Counted from the stretch's first letter, positions 12,549 through 24,840 are shown. The stretch: 64,000 nucleotides of DNA from Rutidosis leptorrhynchoides (GCF_046630445.1 NC_092338.1:342245501-342309500); one strand, 5' to 3'. Program-made: numbers and translations. The notes: generated from the sequence alone by a model not told the origin.

Positions 12549-15500
12549 ATGGCTCCTCGTCGTGTACGCCGCAATGAAACTCCCGAACAAGCTCTCGAAC
12601 GGATGATAGCCACCGCCGTGGATGCGGCCATGGCCGGTCACTCTTCCAACAACAATAACAATAACAACAATCACAACAACAACAACAATGGAGCCGGTAA
12701 CTCTAGCGAAGGGTGCTCCTACAAAGCTTTCATGGGGTGCAAACCCCACACGTATGATGGAACCGGGGGACCGGTTGTGCTTACTCGTTGGTTTGAACAA
12801 ACCGAGGCCGTCTTTAGCATAAGCGGTTGCCGGGATCAAGACAAGGTCAAATACTCCACTCACACTTTCTCCGGAATTGCTCTAACATGGTGGAACACCT
12901 ATGTTCAATCGGTGGGTACCGATGAGGCTCATGCCCTCTCTTGGGCCGATCTAAAGGAAAAGATGATTATTGAATATTTTCCGCGCGAAGAAACCCGAAA
13001 GCTTGAGGAAGAACTGAGAGCTTTGAAAGCGGTCGGAAACGATCTTAAAGCTTATAATCAACGCTTCGCCGAACTATCCTTGATGTGTCCTAATCTTGTT
13101 AACCCCGAATCTCAAAGGATTGAGCTCTACATGCTCGGTCTTCCAAAAAGCATCAAACAAGGGGTGATGTCATCCAAACCCACTACTCATCAAGCTGCTA
13201 TGAACATGGCTCGCCAACTAATTGAAACGGTTGACGAAATCGTAGTTCCGGCACCTAAGGCCGAGGATAAATCGGGCGGCAACAAGAGAAAGTGGGAACC
13301 CTCCCAATCAAGCAACAACAACTTTGCTAAGAAGCCTTACACCTCCGACGGCAAGAAAGGTTATGCCGGGAACCTACCTCTTTGCAACAAATGCAACAAA
13401 CATCACTTTGGTGAATGTGGCAAGTTAATTTGCCACCGGTGCCAAGGAGTTGGTCATAAGGCCAACGATTGTAAAAGTGCCACTCCCGTTGCTCGAAAGT
13501 GGCCCAATGCACCAAAGACGGGCACTTGTTACGAATGTGGTCAAACGGGTCATTATAGAAATGCATGCCCAAAGAAGAAAGCCAACCCCAACAACCGAGG
13601 CCGAGCCTTTAACGTCAACACCGAGGAAGCCCGGGATGACACTGAACTAGTCACGGGTACGTTTCTTCTCAACAATTCTTATGTCTCTTGCTTATTCGAT
13701 TCGGGTGCCGATAAATGCTTTGTATCCAAGACTTTGACTCATTCTTTTAGCACTCCACCTCTTCCATTAGATACCACTTATACCATTGAAGTGGCTAACG
13801 GAAAACTATTAAGTGCCGACACATATTACCGGGGGTGTACGTTAAACATTTTGGGTAGGGAATTTGAAATTGACTTGATACCCATGGAACTAGGAACCTT
13901 TGATGTAATAATCGGTATGAATTGGTTAGTCAAAACGAAATCTCACATTCTTTGTGATCTTAACGCAATCCGAATTCCTATCGAGAATGGTGAACCTTTG
14001 ATTGTTTATGGCGATAAGAGTTGCACCAGACTCAACCTCGTTTCGTGCCTTAAAGTTAGAAAACTACTCCGTAAGGGTTGTTTTGCGATCCTTGCCCACG
14101 TTAAGAAAGTCGAGTCCGATGAGAAGCACATCGATGATGTGCCAATTGTTAGTGACTATTCCGATGTATTTCCCGACGAATTGCCGGGTCTTCCGCCTCA
14201 TCGACCGGTTGAATTCCAAATCGATCTTATTCCGGGAGCCGCACCCGTAGCACGTGCACCATATAGACTCGCTCCATCTGAAATGCAAGAATTGCAAAGT
14301 CAAATCCAAGAACTACTTGATCGTGGTTTTATCCAACCTAGCCATTCACCTTGGGGCGCTCCGATTTTGTTTGTTAAAAAGAAAGATGGATCCCTACGAA
14401 TGTGCATTGATTATCGTGAACTAAATAAATTGACGGTTAAGAACCGATATCCTCTTCCTCGCATCGATGACCTCTTTGACCAACTACAAGGGTCTTGTGT
14501 ATATTCAAAAATCGATCTCCGCTCGGGTTATCATCAATTGAGGGTTAAGGGGGGAGATGTCTCCAAAACCGCTTTCCGAACTCGTTATGGTAGTTATGAA
14601 TTCCTTGTCATGCCATTTGGTCTCACTAACGCACCGGCGGTGTTCATGGATCTTATGAACCGCGTGTGCAAACCGTATCTCGATAAATTCGTTATTGTGT
14701 TCATCGATGACATATTGATCTATTCTAAAAATGAAGAAGAGCACGAACAACATCTCCGACTTGTGCTTGAACTTTTGAGACAAGAACGACTTTATGCCAA
14801 ATTCTCCAAGTGTGAATTTTGGTTGAAGGAAGTTCAATTTCTTGGTCATGTTGTAAGTGACCAAGGTATTAAAGTCGATCCAACGAAAATCGAAGCCATT
14901 AGCAAATGGGAGACTCCTACTACTCCTACTCACATTCGTCAATTTTTGGGTCTCGCCGGGTACTATCGTAGATTCATCGAAAATTTCTCTTTGGTTGCAC
15001 GTCCTCTGACCGCATTGACTCACAAGGGAAAGAAATTCATTTAGGCGACCGAGCAAGAATCTGCGTTTCAAATCTTGAAGACAAAGCTAACCACCGCTCC
15101 TATCTTGTCACTTCCCGAAGGCAATGATGATTTTGTTGTATATTGCAATGCCTCGAAACATGGTTTTGGGTGTGTATTGATGCAACGAACGAAAGTCATT
15201 GCTTATGCTTCTCGACAACTCAAAATTCATGAACGAAACTATACGACACATGATCTCGAACTCGGAGCCGTTGTCTTTGCACTTAAAATGTGGAGACACT
15301 ATCTTTATGGAACCAAGAGTACTATCTTCACCGATCACAAAAGCCTTCAACACATCTTCGATCAAAAGCAACTAAACATGAGACAACGACGGTGGATTGA
15401 AACTTTGAACGATTACGATTGCGAGCTTCGTTACCATCCCGGGAAGGCAAATGTAGTAGCCGATGCCTTAAGTCGAAAGAAAGAGTGGTGCCTCTTCGTG

Positions 15501-17011
15501 TCCGAGCCTTAAACATCACCATCCACACAAACCTTAATAGCCAAATTCGGGTAGCCCAAGATGAGGCTCTCAAGGATGAAAACATCTCTCTCGAACACTT
15601 GAACGTCCTCACCTCTCGATTCGAAGTTAAAGAAACCGGACTCCGATATTTCGCCGGAAGGATTTGGGTGCCTAGTTATGGGGATCTACGAAGCCTTATT
15701 TTAGATGAAGCCCATAAGTCACGATACTCGATTCACCCCGGTGCCAATAAGATGTACCACGACCTTAAACAACTATATTGGTGGCCGAACATCAAAAGGG
15801 ACGTAGCTACTTATGTTTCCAAGTGTTTGACATGTTCCAAAGTCAAAGCCGAACACCAAAGACCGTCCGGACTACTTCAACAACCCAAGATTCCGCAATG
15901 GAAGTGGGAAAGGATAACGATGGATTTTATCACCAAGCTACCAAAAACGACGGGCGGTTATGATACCATTTGGGTTATTGTTGACCGTCTCACCAAATCC
16001 GCACACTTCCTTGCCATGAAAGAAACGGACAAAATGGAGAAACTTGCACAACTTTACATTAAGGAGATCGTAGCCCGACACGGTGTACCTTTATCGATTA
16101 TCTCCGACCGAGATGGCCGTTTCGTTTCTAGATTTTGGCGTACTTTGCAAGAAGCGTTGGGAACGCGTTTAGACATGAGCACCGCATATCATCCTCAAAC
16201 CGATGGACAAAGCGAACGTACAATTCAAACCTTAGAGGACATGTTACGAGCTTGCGTGGTTGATTTTGGAAAAGCTTGGGACAAGCACTTACCTCTCGCC
16301 GAGTTCTCTTACAACAATAGTTATCACGCGAGTATTAAAGCCGCACCTTTTGAAGCGCTATATGGCCGAAAATGTCGTTCACCTCTTTGTTGGGCCGAGG
16401 TAGGCGACGTGCAAATCACCGGACCCGAACTCATTCACGAAACCACCGAGAAGATCGTTCAAATCCGAGATAGGCTTCGGACGGCCCGGAGTCGTCAAAA
16501 GTGCTATACCGACAAAAGACGCAACGACCTTGAATTTCAAGTCGGTGACCGCGTCATGCTAAAAGTCGCACCTTGGAAAGGTGTAATCCGTTTTGGGAAA
16601 CGCGGGAAGCTAAATCCGCGGTATATTGGTCCTTTCGAAATCTTGGAGCATATTGGAACCGTTGCTTATCGTTTAGACCTTCCGCCTCAATTGAACTCCG
16701 TTCATCCTACCTTCCATGTATCTAACTTGAAAAAGTGTCTTGCCGAACCCGATATCGTCATCCCTCTCGAGGAACTTACTATTGATGACAAACTTCATTT
16801 TGTGGAGGAACCGGTTGAAATTGTGGACACCTCCGTCAAGACATTGAAACAAAGCCGAATCCCGATTGTTAAAGTCCGTTGGAACGCCAAAAGGGGACCC
16901 GAGTTTACTTGGGAAAGGCAAGATCAAATGCAAAATAAATACCCTCATTTGTTCCCGGCTCCGGAAACGCAAGATCCCGAGGAAGAAACAACGACTACTA
17001 CGCCTACTTAA
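12549..17011 (+). pseudogene. gag-pol polyprotein of element C, nearly intact
   Basis: The start is taken at 12549 ([10 protein letters not shown]) because element H's gag also begins MAP; an in-frame ATG lies 27 bases upstream. Domains in order: gag core with ALTWWNTYV (about residues 110-120), zinc knuckles [14 protein letters not shown] and [14 protein letters not shown] (about 295-345), protease [13 protein letters not shown] with [11 protein letters not shown] and FIDDILIYS, RNase H from [10 protein letters not shown], integrase with [21 protein letters not shown] and [14 protein letters not shown], and a chromodomain-like tail ending [17 protein letters not shown]. Two defects: TAG at 15042-15044 where the family has Trp, and a one-base deletion near 15478 that moves the integrase to another frame (open to 17011). 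The family normally makes a single polyprotein of about 1480 residues. Otherwise well preserved. Confidence 0.93.
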
Positions 17012-17029
17012 ATTTCGGGACGAAATTTC

Positions 17030-17046
17030 TTTTAAGGAGTAGGTAA
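17030..17046 (+). other. Polypurine tract of element C
   Basis: The purine-rich TTTTAAGGAGTAGGTAA abuts the 3' LTR and follows TTTCGGGACGAAATTTC, a motif shared with elements B and H at the same place. It would prime plus-strand synthesis. Confidence 0.75.
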
Positions 17047-19307
17047 TGTAACATCCCGCCTTTTTCCGTTATACTATTTTAAACTCCGTTATATGTTTAT
17101 AACATCTCCCGTTAATACGCGTTTTAAATTATCTCGTTTAGGTAATTCACGCACCCGTTTCCAAAGTTGAGGGACTAAGTTTGACAAAGGAGCAAAGAGG
17201 GGACTAGGTCAAAGAGTCAACACTCTTCCTCCTCCTTTCATTAATTCTTTTTCTTTTTCCTTTTTCTCTAACACTTTCACCAAATCTCTCAAACACCACT
17301 TCAAGGATTCATCATCCAAATCAAATCGAGCAAGCATCCATCTAAACAAATTGCATATTCGGAATCCTCTCATCTTCCTCTTCGATTCCATACCGATTTC
17401 ATCAAGTTTGGGTAACTTTCTAAAATCACTAGATTTTGTGTTCTTGATGTTTTTAACTTATAAAGTTGTTAATTAGTGTCTATGGCTCAAGTCTAACATG
17501 AATATATGATTTATATGTTCGATTTCGTTATTTGAAGTAACTAGTTTGAATATGAACTTTGGTGTGTTTGATTTGGTTATTTGGTTGTTTGAATGTTGTT
17601 AAAAGTGATAAATGCATGTATTAAATGTGTTCCTAGTATCACTAGCTTCAATTTGATGTGTAGGTTGCCTTAGAAAACTTCATAAACATGATTAGTGATT
17701 TTGATGTTGTTGGTTAGGGTTTGATAGAATTTAATGTGAACATTTAATGCTTTGAATGACATGAAATGTTATTTGTAAGTGTTAGGTTGTATTGTATGCT
17801 TGATCACCTTCGAAACGGCATATCATTCATGTAAATTGGTTGCCGAATCATCAAATTTCATTTATGAACTTGAATGCATTTAATGAGGAGCCTTGAATGT
17901 GATTTTGGTTGTTGTAAAAGTAAATGTGATTGTTGAAATGTGTTTAGTTGTTTTCCTTGTCAAAATACCTTTCCGATGATATAAGATACATGTTTTGGTT
18001 GTTTGCGGGTCATAAATGGTGATTGTTTGAAGTTAGGTTCGTGCATAAAACTTAAAAACTGCCAGATTTCTCTGTACAGGTAATGGCACGGCGCGCCATA
18101 TACCCGCGCGGCGCGCCAAAGTGGTCTGTCCAACTTTGTCAATTTTCGAATAATGTTTGCTATGCTACGCACCTCCGATTCACACGTAACTTGTTCTAAC
18201 ATGCTCATACATGATTAAAAACCTCAGAAAAATAGTTCGGGACCCGACCCGAACGTGTTGACTTTTTCGTTGACTTTGACCGACCAAAGTTTGACTTTTT
18301 GTCAAACTTAACCAACTGATTATGCAACCTTCCTAACTTGTTTATATACTTGTATCTTGCATGAAACTTGACAATTTGATTTCACATGCTACATAATCGA
18401 GTCGTAACGAGCCGTAGGACTAATTGAACATCTTTGACCTATCGTGTTTACCGTTATTGATACGACCTATTTGTTTAGGTCAAGACTAGCACTATCCTTC
18501 GCACACGTTACTTTGTGAAGTACTTTTCATACGTGCACTCAAGGTGAGATCATAGTCCCACTTTTACTCTTTTGCACTTACATTTGGGATGAGAAAACAT
18601 AAACGTTTCTTTTTACTAAGTGAACACAAGTACAGGAAAACAAACATTCTACATACGAGTTTGAACAAAAATCCTCAATTCGATTATCATTAGTTACACT
18701 TGCCGGGTGTAAGCGAGAACTTATGTTATATGGCCATATGGGTTTGACAAACCCTCATTCAAACGGTTCGCTACCGTTTACGAATGAAATGTATTTTCGA
18801 GAAACAGTGTATGTTCTAACACTATTGTGATGGGGTTCTATGGAAGGAATGTTAAGCATTGATAATTGGGTGCTCGTGAAACAAACTTTTGGAATGTATT
18901 ACTATTATCTCTTGTTGCAAATCTTGTGGTTCACTTGTACTTACTTACCCAAACCTATTATTTCACCAACGTTTTCGTTGACAGATTTCTATGTTTTTCT
19001 CAGGTCCTTGAACATTAGGTGATACATGCTTCCGCTCATTACTTTTGATACTTGCTTGGATGTCGAGTATACATGCATTGTTGGAGCGTCTTTTGGCTAC
19101 TTTAAATTGTGTCGCATAGGTTTCATTCGTACGTTAAACACTGTAATGTAACTAGTCTTTTGAACTACAATTGTAAACTTGAAACATCCTTCTACTTATG
19201 AAATAAATGCGACATTTTTTGGTCAAACGTCATGATAAAGACTTATGACCACGTAACGGGACCTAAGTAGTCGGCGCCGTCAAACATGATTTGGTCGGGT
19301 CGCTACA
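17047..19307 (+). repeat. 3' LTR of element C
   Basis: Same length as the 5' LTR (2261 bp) and about 99.8% identical by eye. It carries both intact GGCGCGCC sites (18090-18097 and 18110-18117) and ends GCTACA before the ATTGT duplication. Confidence 0.95.
18090..18117. promoter_or_regulatory. Paired GGCGCGCC palindromes in the 3' LTR of element C
   Basis: Two identical 8-bp CpG-rich palindromes with centres 20 bp apart, separated by ATATACCCGCGC, in an otherwise AT-rich LTR. The layout recalls the longer pairs in element I. Function unknown. Confidence 0.55.
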
Positions 19308-19312
19308 ATTGT
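19308..19312 (+). other. Target-site duplication ATTGT, right copy (element C)
   Basis: Matches 9860-9864; LTR B sequence resumes directly after it. Confidence 0.95.
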
Positions 19313-19731
19313 TACGATTTGATATATATAGGTTAAACCTATAACTCACCAACATTTTTTTTGACGTTTAAAGCATGTTTATTCTCAGGTGAATACTAAG
19401 AGTTTTCGCTGTTGCATACTAAAATAAGGACAAGATTTGGAGTCCATGTTTGTATGATATTGTGTAAAAACTGCATTCAAGAAACATATGTCAATGTAAT
19501 ATATTTCTATTGTAAACCATTATGTAATGGTCGTGTGTAAACAGTATATTTTAGATTATCATTATTTGATAATCTACGTAATGTTTTTAAAACCTTTATT
19601 GATAAAATAAAGGTTATGGTTGTTATAAAAATGAATGCAGTCTTTGAAAAACGTCTCATATAGAGGTCAAAACCTCGCAATGAAATCAATTAATATGGAA
19701 CGTTTATAATCAATATGAACGGGACATTTCA
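19313..19731 (+). repeat. 3' LTR of element B, right part
   Basis: Continues the LTR interrupted at 9864 and aligns with 41064-41482 of element H (shared GATTTGATATATATAGG, TTTATTCTCAGG and GGGACATTTCA). The LTR end is at 19731. Confidence 0.9.
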
Positions 19732-20088
19732 ATTAAGACGTGTCTAGACTTTAAGGATGATAAGCAAATAATTTTCGACACTAAATGCATCTAAACAACT
19801 ATCAGTTAGACACACTAATGCAAGACCTGGTTCGCTAAGACCATCGCTCTGATACCACCTGTGATAACAGTGGGGACGCATCCCACTCAGTCCCTTCCCA
19901 GCTAACCGCCTGGTGACCACTGAGCGTATCTCAGACACCGATTTTACGGCCCGCCTCTCGGCAGTACAGCCAACCCTAACAGGGATCGCGAGGGGTAAGA
20001 GCCAATGCTTCATCACAGGTAACACTGTGAGAACCCCCTCTACGATTAACCCGCTCATAAACGGAATTAAACCAGCTCTGATACCACC
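19732..20088 (-). other. Leader of reverse-strand element D with a duplicated primer site
   Basis: On the minus strand this follows D's 5' LTR. GCTCTGATACCA (complement of TGGTATCAGAGC) occurs at 20075-20086 next to the LTR and again at 19846-19857; the 20-bp context GCTCTGATACCACCTGTGAT is repeated 229 bp apart. The 209 bp between (19866-20074) are unusually GC-rich and unrelated to anything else here. The outer part (19732-19845) is homologous to the leader of element H just after its primer site (GTCTTAGCGAACCAG versus GTCTTAGAGAACCAG). Element B is inserted at 19731/19732, so D's gag-pol lies left of the window. Confidence 0.75.
20075..20086 (-). other. Primer binding site of element D
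   Basis: Complement of TGGTATCAGAGC, two bases from the LTR end at 20089. A second copy is at 19846-19857. Confidence 0.85.
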
Positions 20089-21301
20089 TGTGATGACCCG
20101 TCCTAATCTACCTGGACGAAGTCCTCAACATCTGGTCCCATTGCGAGGTACTGACCTAAATATGCCATGTATGACTCCAAGTAATATCTTTAATATGAGC
20201 AAATGCACAGCAGAAGATTTCTTTCATACCTGAGAATAAACATGCTTAAAAGTGTCAACCAAAAGGTTGATGAGTTCATAGGTTTATCATAACAATCATT
20301 TCAATATATTAATAGACCACAAGATTTCATATACACAAACGTTTTAATAAAAATATTCTAAGTGGTTGAGCACTTGGTAACCATACTTAACATTTAATCA
20401 ACGTCGCATATTCCCTTTATTATGAAATCTCACTACACTGTACCAAGAGTAGTCACCGAAATGAAGTACTGTTCAACTGTTGAATACTGGTCGTCCAGTC
20501 CGGTTGGGGTTGTCAGGCCCGATAGATCTATCAACAGGATTCGCGTTTACAATACCACATGTAAATAGTAGTTACCAAGCTATTAGGGAAGATATGCAGG
20601 GTGGTACAACTCAACGTAGAATATATTTTAAGTACTTGTGTCTATCTCATAAACATTTATAAAAGCAGCGCATGTATTCTTAGCCCAAAAATATATATTG
20701 CAAAAGCAATTAAAAAGGGAGCAAATGAAACTCACCATACTGTATTTTGTAGTAAAAATACATATGACGTCATTTAACAAGTGTAGGGTTGACCTCGGAT
20801 TCACGAACCTATATTCAATTATGTATATTAACATATGTAACGAAACTCGAACAACTTTATATATTATTATCAGTGATAAATCTGTTATTTTAATGATTTA
20901 TGTATTCCATTTATGATATATCTTACTTATTATAAAAGTAGAGTTAGGTTATATGTATCAGATGTATTTTTATGTAACTAATATTTATTTGGTAAAATAA
21001 TACTGATAAATAAAATGTTGTAATATCTTTATAACAATAATAATAATAATAACTAATAATCATTTTTAAAAAATAGTAATAATAGAAATAATGATATTTG
21101 TGGTAAAAATGATAATAATAATAATAATAATATAAATGATAAAACTAATATTAATAATGATAAAAATAATAATGATAATATTAGTAATAAAAATAAATAA
21201 ATATTGTATGTTAATAAAAGTAATAATATTTGTGATTATAATAATGTTAATGATATTAATAATAATATTAATACTTTTACTTAATAATAATACTAATAAT
21301 G

Positions 21302-21386
<85 letters not shown>
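21302..21386. repeat. (AAT)n microsatellite in LTR D
   Basis: About 28 uninterrupted AAT units following a longer degenerate AT-rich stretch from 21030. It lies about 50 bp from a tRNA-like segment; the same pairing recurs in LTR E. Confidence 0.95.
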
Positions 21387-21430
21387 GTAAAGATTCTACC
21401 TCAAAACCAAAAGGAATTAAAAATAATGTC

Positions 21431-21500
21431 TCAAGCAGGGCTCGAACCCAAGACCTCTCGTTCACCTACCAAACACCCAATCGTTCCTCTGTTTCTTATT
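21431..21500 (-). other. tRNA-like segment with Pol III B box in LTR D
   Basis: Minus-strand GGGTTCGAGCCC (21438-21449) matches the B-box consensus GGTTCGANNCC, preceded by AGAGGTCTT as in tRNA T-arm regions. The A box is degenerate. It is not a tRNA gene, because no cloverleaf can be drawn. It could be a SINE head or primer-tRNA-derived sequence fixed in the LTR. Confidence 0.4.
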
Positions 21501-21712
21501 AATTGTTCTAACTCCTAACTAAAACTATATATTCCGTATATCCTCATCCTAGACCCATACTTCCCGACCCAATTCAAATGACGAAATGACAGCCCAACAC
21601 TTTAACTGGGACACGGCCCAACAGCATCCTATTCCGTAAATAGTTTACTTAGCCCAAGTTGTAAATCCATGAGTATGTTGTGAAAAAAAAAAATATCGCT
21701 GCAGCAAGGAAT

Positions 21713-21770
21713 CGAACCTGAGACCTTTAGCTCCCCAACAACACTCAACACCAATCCTCTATCTCCTGTT
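21713..21770 (-). other. Second tRNA-like segment with perfect B box in LTR D
   Basis: Minus-strand GGTTCGATTCC (complement of 21718-21728) is a perfect B box, preceded by GAGCTAAAGGTCTCA. The A-box region (TGGTGTTGAGTG) is weak. No cloverleaf is supported. Confidence 0.4.
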
Positions 21771-22559
21771 TATCTGTTTTATTCCTTGATTTAACTTTAC
21801 ATAACCCGTTATTCTATTTTTAATATCCCACTTCTTTAATCTCAATTAAATGGCACCCGTTACTTCCACTTTCTTTGTTAGACTTTGTGGTCGACATTCA
21901 ACAACATAACCCCACATACAATCATATTGTATTTCGAGTCTGTACCAGTGAAGGGAAGCACACGTAATAGCATTTGCACTATTAATTTTTTACAGACCTT
22001 CGTATCAAATCAAGGGTAGCTGTTATGGTTCCTTTATCGACGCCAACAAGCAGCAGAAAATGATGGATTTACAGTAGATAATGGTGACGGTTGGGCTGGA
22101 AAATCGAGCAGAAAACAGTGGGTTTGGTTGGTGTTTACAGCGAACAGCAGTAGGTGCAAGTTTTCGATGGTGAAGGTGATTGTTTGTAGCGGTGATAACC
22201 AGAAAACAGAAGAAAAAAAAATGCAGCAACTGTAGCATAAACAAGTTGCAGGTGACGGGTTGTTGGTTGGGTTTTTGGGGTCTGTTCGAGTATCATCAAA
22301 GGAGCAGAAGTAGCAGTATTAGGGGTGTTGGTGATGAGGTAGGTTTCAGTTGTGGATGGATGTGGTCACGAACAACAACATGATGATGGTGACTCGTGGT
22401 GATCTTGTGGTGGTTGATTAGAAGTGGGTGGTGGTGACGGGTTATTGTAAGTGGCGGATTAAGGTAGACGAGGGTTTAAGGTGTTGATGTTGGATGATGG
22501 TCTCGGTTTATACAAAAGAAAGTGAGGGAGATAGATGAATATGCACGATATATCTCATT

Positions 22560-22561
<2 letters not shown>

Positions 22562-22631
<70 letters not shown>
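22562..22631. repeat. (AT)n microsatellite in LTR D
   Basis: A 70-bp uninterrupted AT dinucleotide run. The counterpart in LTR E is 128 bp. Confidence 0.97.
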
Positions 22632-22633
<2 letters not shown>

Positions 22634-24564
22634 AGATGAATAGATAGGAAATACATCATAATTCATTTAATACCAATTATACACAATAAGATAGATAATA
22701 GGTTGCTTTACATGGTTGGTTATCGTACACATATGTGTCCATCAAATATAGAATATGATATATTGATAAAATGGTAAACATAATAGACAAATCGATAGAT
22801 CACAAGTATGGAATAATATCAATCAGAGACAAATGAATCGGGTCTCACACATACAGAGAAAAGAAGATTTAGATGTTGGTGATTAATAAAATAATAACAT
22901 AAAACAAGAAAGGGACTGTGCATGCATAATATCATATATGTATATGTATATCCACGTGAAAATAAAAAAAATATATCAATGAAGCCCCGATCTTGACTAA
23001 CAATAACAATTGCATGAGTACTATAAAGTTAAATACAAGTGGGTGTCTGGTTGTTTTCAATCTAATCTCTATATGTAGTATATTATATAATAGGCAAGTT
23101 GATAACAAAATATCATCAAGTAATTAAACGTGTAATTACTTAAATTAATAAGATATGATTAGCAGCCTAACTTTTGTCTTGTTTTAATCGACATCCAATT
23201 TACGGAATAATATCTCATGCTCTATTGCTAATCAGTTTAGGATAAAATCTCTGGATAAATCCCAAAATTTTAATTTAAATATCTTTATTTATTTTAGTTA
23301 TTATGAGATAAATTTGGTCATTAATTGATTAAATAAAAATTATCTCAACTGTCCGCGTTTGATCCTGGGTAAAATAATAAAAGTGTTAAAATTTAACAAG
23401 TAGCTCCTAAATGCATCTTTAATAAGCCTATAATTTATATCACTCATTTTCGGATCACCGTATATATATAAGTTTGAATTTAATTTACTTAATATCAATC
23501 GGAACATCAAACGAGTATTATAATCATTTAATATTTATTTTTAATATACCATATATATATTTATATATATATTTATATATATACACACACACATATCTAT
23601 CAACAATTAAGTGTTCGTGAATCGTCAGAAATGGTCGAAGGTTAAATGAATCCATGTAAACAGTTCAAAATTTTTGAGACTTAACCTAACAGACTTTGCT
23701 TATCGTGTCAGAAACATATAAAGATTAAGTTTAAATTTGGTCAGAAATCTCCGGGTCGTCACATGATGTTCCCTAATTCTTAGGTTACCAAGCAATAATA
23801 ATCAGGGGAAAATATTCATATCAATTGTGGAAATTATCACGTCCACATAATTCAATAGTGGTAATTATCACGTCCACATAATTCATTCGAGGAATGTTTT
23901 GCTTGTGTCTATCTCGTCAAACATTTATAATAGCATTTCATGTATTCGCAGTTCAAAATGTATTTCAAAAGCATTTAATAAAGCAGTTGTAAAAGTAGCG
24001 CATGTATTCTCAGTCCCAAAAATGTAAAGAGTAAAAGGGAGCAAATGAACTCACTATACGATATTTTGTAGTAAAAATATGCATATGACGATACTGATCA
24101 ATGCAGGGTTGGCCTCGGATTCACGAACCTATATCATTCATATATATATTAAAACATATAATAATATTCAAATAAATATATATTTTGATATTAGTAATAT
24201 ACTTGTGATATTATGTTTAATATTAATAATTACCTAAATATATTTATTTTATATATTTTATTAGTTTATCACAGTAATATATTATATACTGTATTAAAAT
24301 CTTTTGAATAAATACTTAGTATTAATATTTTTAAATTTTCATAATTTTTAATATGATAATATTTTTAATAAATTCGAGTTATATTAAAACGTAAATGATC
24401 AAAAAGTATTTTATTAGTAAAAGTAGTATACTTATTATATATACTTTTATATATCTATTGTTTGTATCTATCTTATGATATCTATCTTTTTAGTTTAAGA
24501 ACATAAAAATATAATTATATTTTATATACAAAATACATTTAAAACTAAAGTTATAGTTAGTAAT

Positions 24565-24637
<73 letters not shown>

Positions 24638-24648
24638 TTAATATTAAT

Positions 24649-24701
<53 letters not shown>

Positions 24702-24735
24702 TAAAAATAATAATAAAAATAATAGGAATAATAAG
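24565..24735. repeat. (AAT)n microsatellite in LTR E
   Basis: About 170 bp of AAT units with a central ATATTAATATTAAT interruption and an AAATAAAAAT degenerate end, in the position matching the LTR D tract. Confidence 0.95.
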
Positions 24736-24777
24736 TATACTACCTTAAGGAAATAGCCAAAAATATAGTGTTGCAGC

Positions 24778-24840
24778 CCCGGCTCGAACCCAAGACCTCC
24801 CATTCATCAATCAAACAGACAAACCAGCTGAACCATGTTG
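24778..24840 (-). other. tRNA-like segment with A and B boxes in LTR E
   Basis: On the minus strand TGGTTCAGCTGG (24835-24824) fits an A box and GGGTTCGAGCC (24791-24781) a B box, separated by about 32 nt, the spacing of a tRNA or SINE internal promoter. It is followed toward the LTR interior by the TTA-type microsatellite. No complete acceptor stem is seen. Confidence 0.45.

Larger units (their letters stand above)
9865..19307 (+). mobile_element. Complete Ty3/Gypsy chromovirus (element C) nested in element B's LTR
   Basis: The 9443-bp element has two equal-length 2261-bp LTRs (9865-12125 and 17047-19307), each TGTAACATCCC...GCTACA, a 5-bp target duplication ATTGT, a tRNA-Met-type primer site and one gag-pol region. 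By eye the LTRs differ at about four positions, so the insertion is recent. Gag-pol has one stop and one frameshift, so this copy is probably not autonomous but could be mobilised in trans. The protein order and C-terminal chromodomain-like tail make it a chromovirus related to B and H but of a different LTR family. Confidence 0.95.
2838..19731 (+). mobile_element. Ty3/Gypsy chromovirus (element B), 5'-truncated and interrupted by element C
   Basis: Contains the end of gag, all of pol (2838-6791) and a 3' LTR in two parts (6827-9864 and 19313-19731). The 5' LTR, primer site and start of gag are missing because element A replaces them at 2837/2838. The internal sequence is close to that of element H at 44071-48041. 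The pol order (protease, RT, RNase H, integrase, C-terminal chromodomain-like segment) is that of a plant chromovirus, probably the Tekay/Del lineage. Its right end (GGGACATTTCA at 19731) sits inside the leader of element D, so B inserted into D. Confidence 0.85.
20089..23763 (-). mobile_element. 5' LTR of reverse-strand Gypsy element D
   Basis: On the minus strand the LTR starts TGTGACGACCCGGAG at 23763 and ends GGGTCATCACA at 20089, about 3.7 kb, with the primer site just beyond. It is related over long stretches to LTR E: CTCGGATTCACGAACCTATA, GCATGTATTCT and the (AAT)n plus CTCGAACCC segment recur in order. It contains an (AAT)n tract, an (AT)n tract and two tRNA-like B-box segments. No gene is recognised; the open frames here are low-complexity. 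Confidence 0.82.

Noticed and set aside
21136-21502. Open frames coding poly-Asn or poly-Ile
   Set aside because: Translations of the (AAT)n microsatellite on either strand, not genes.
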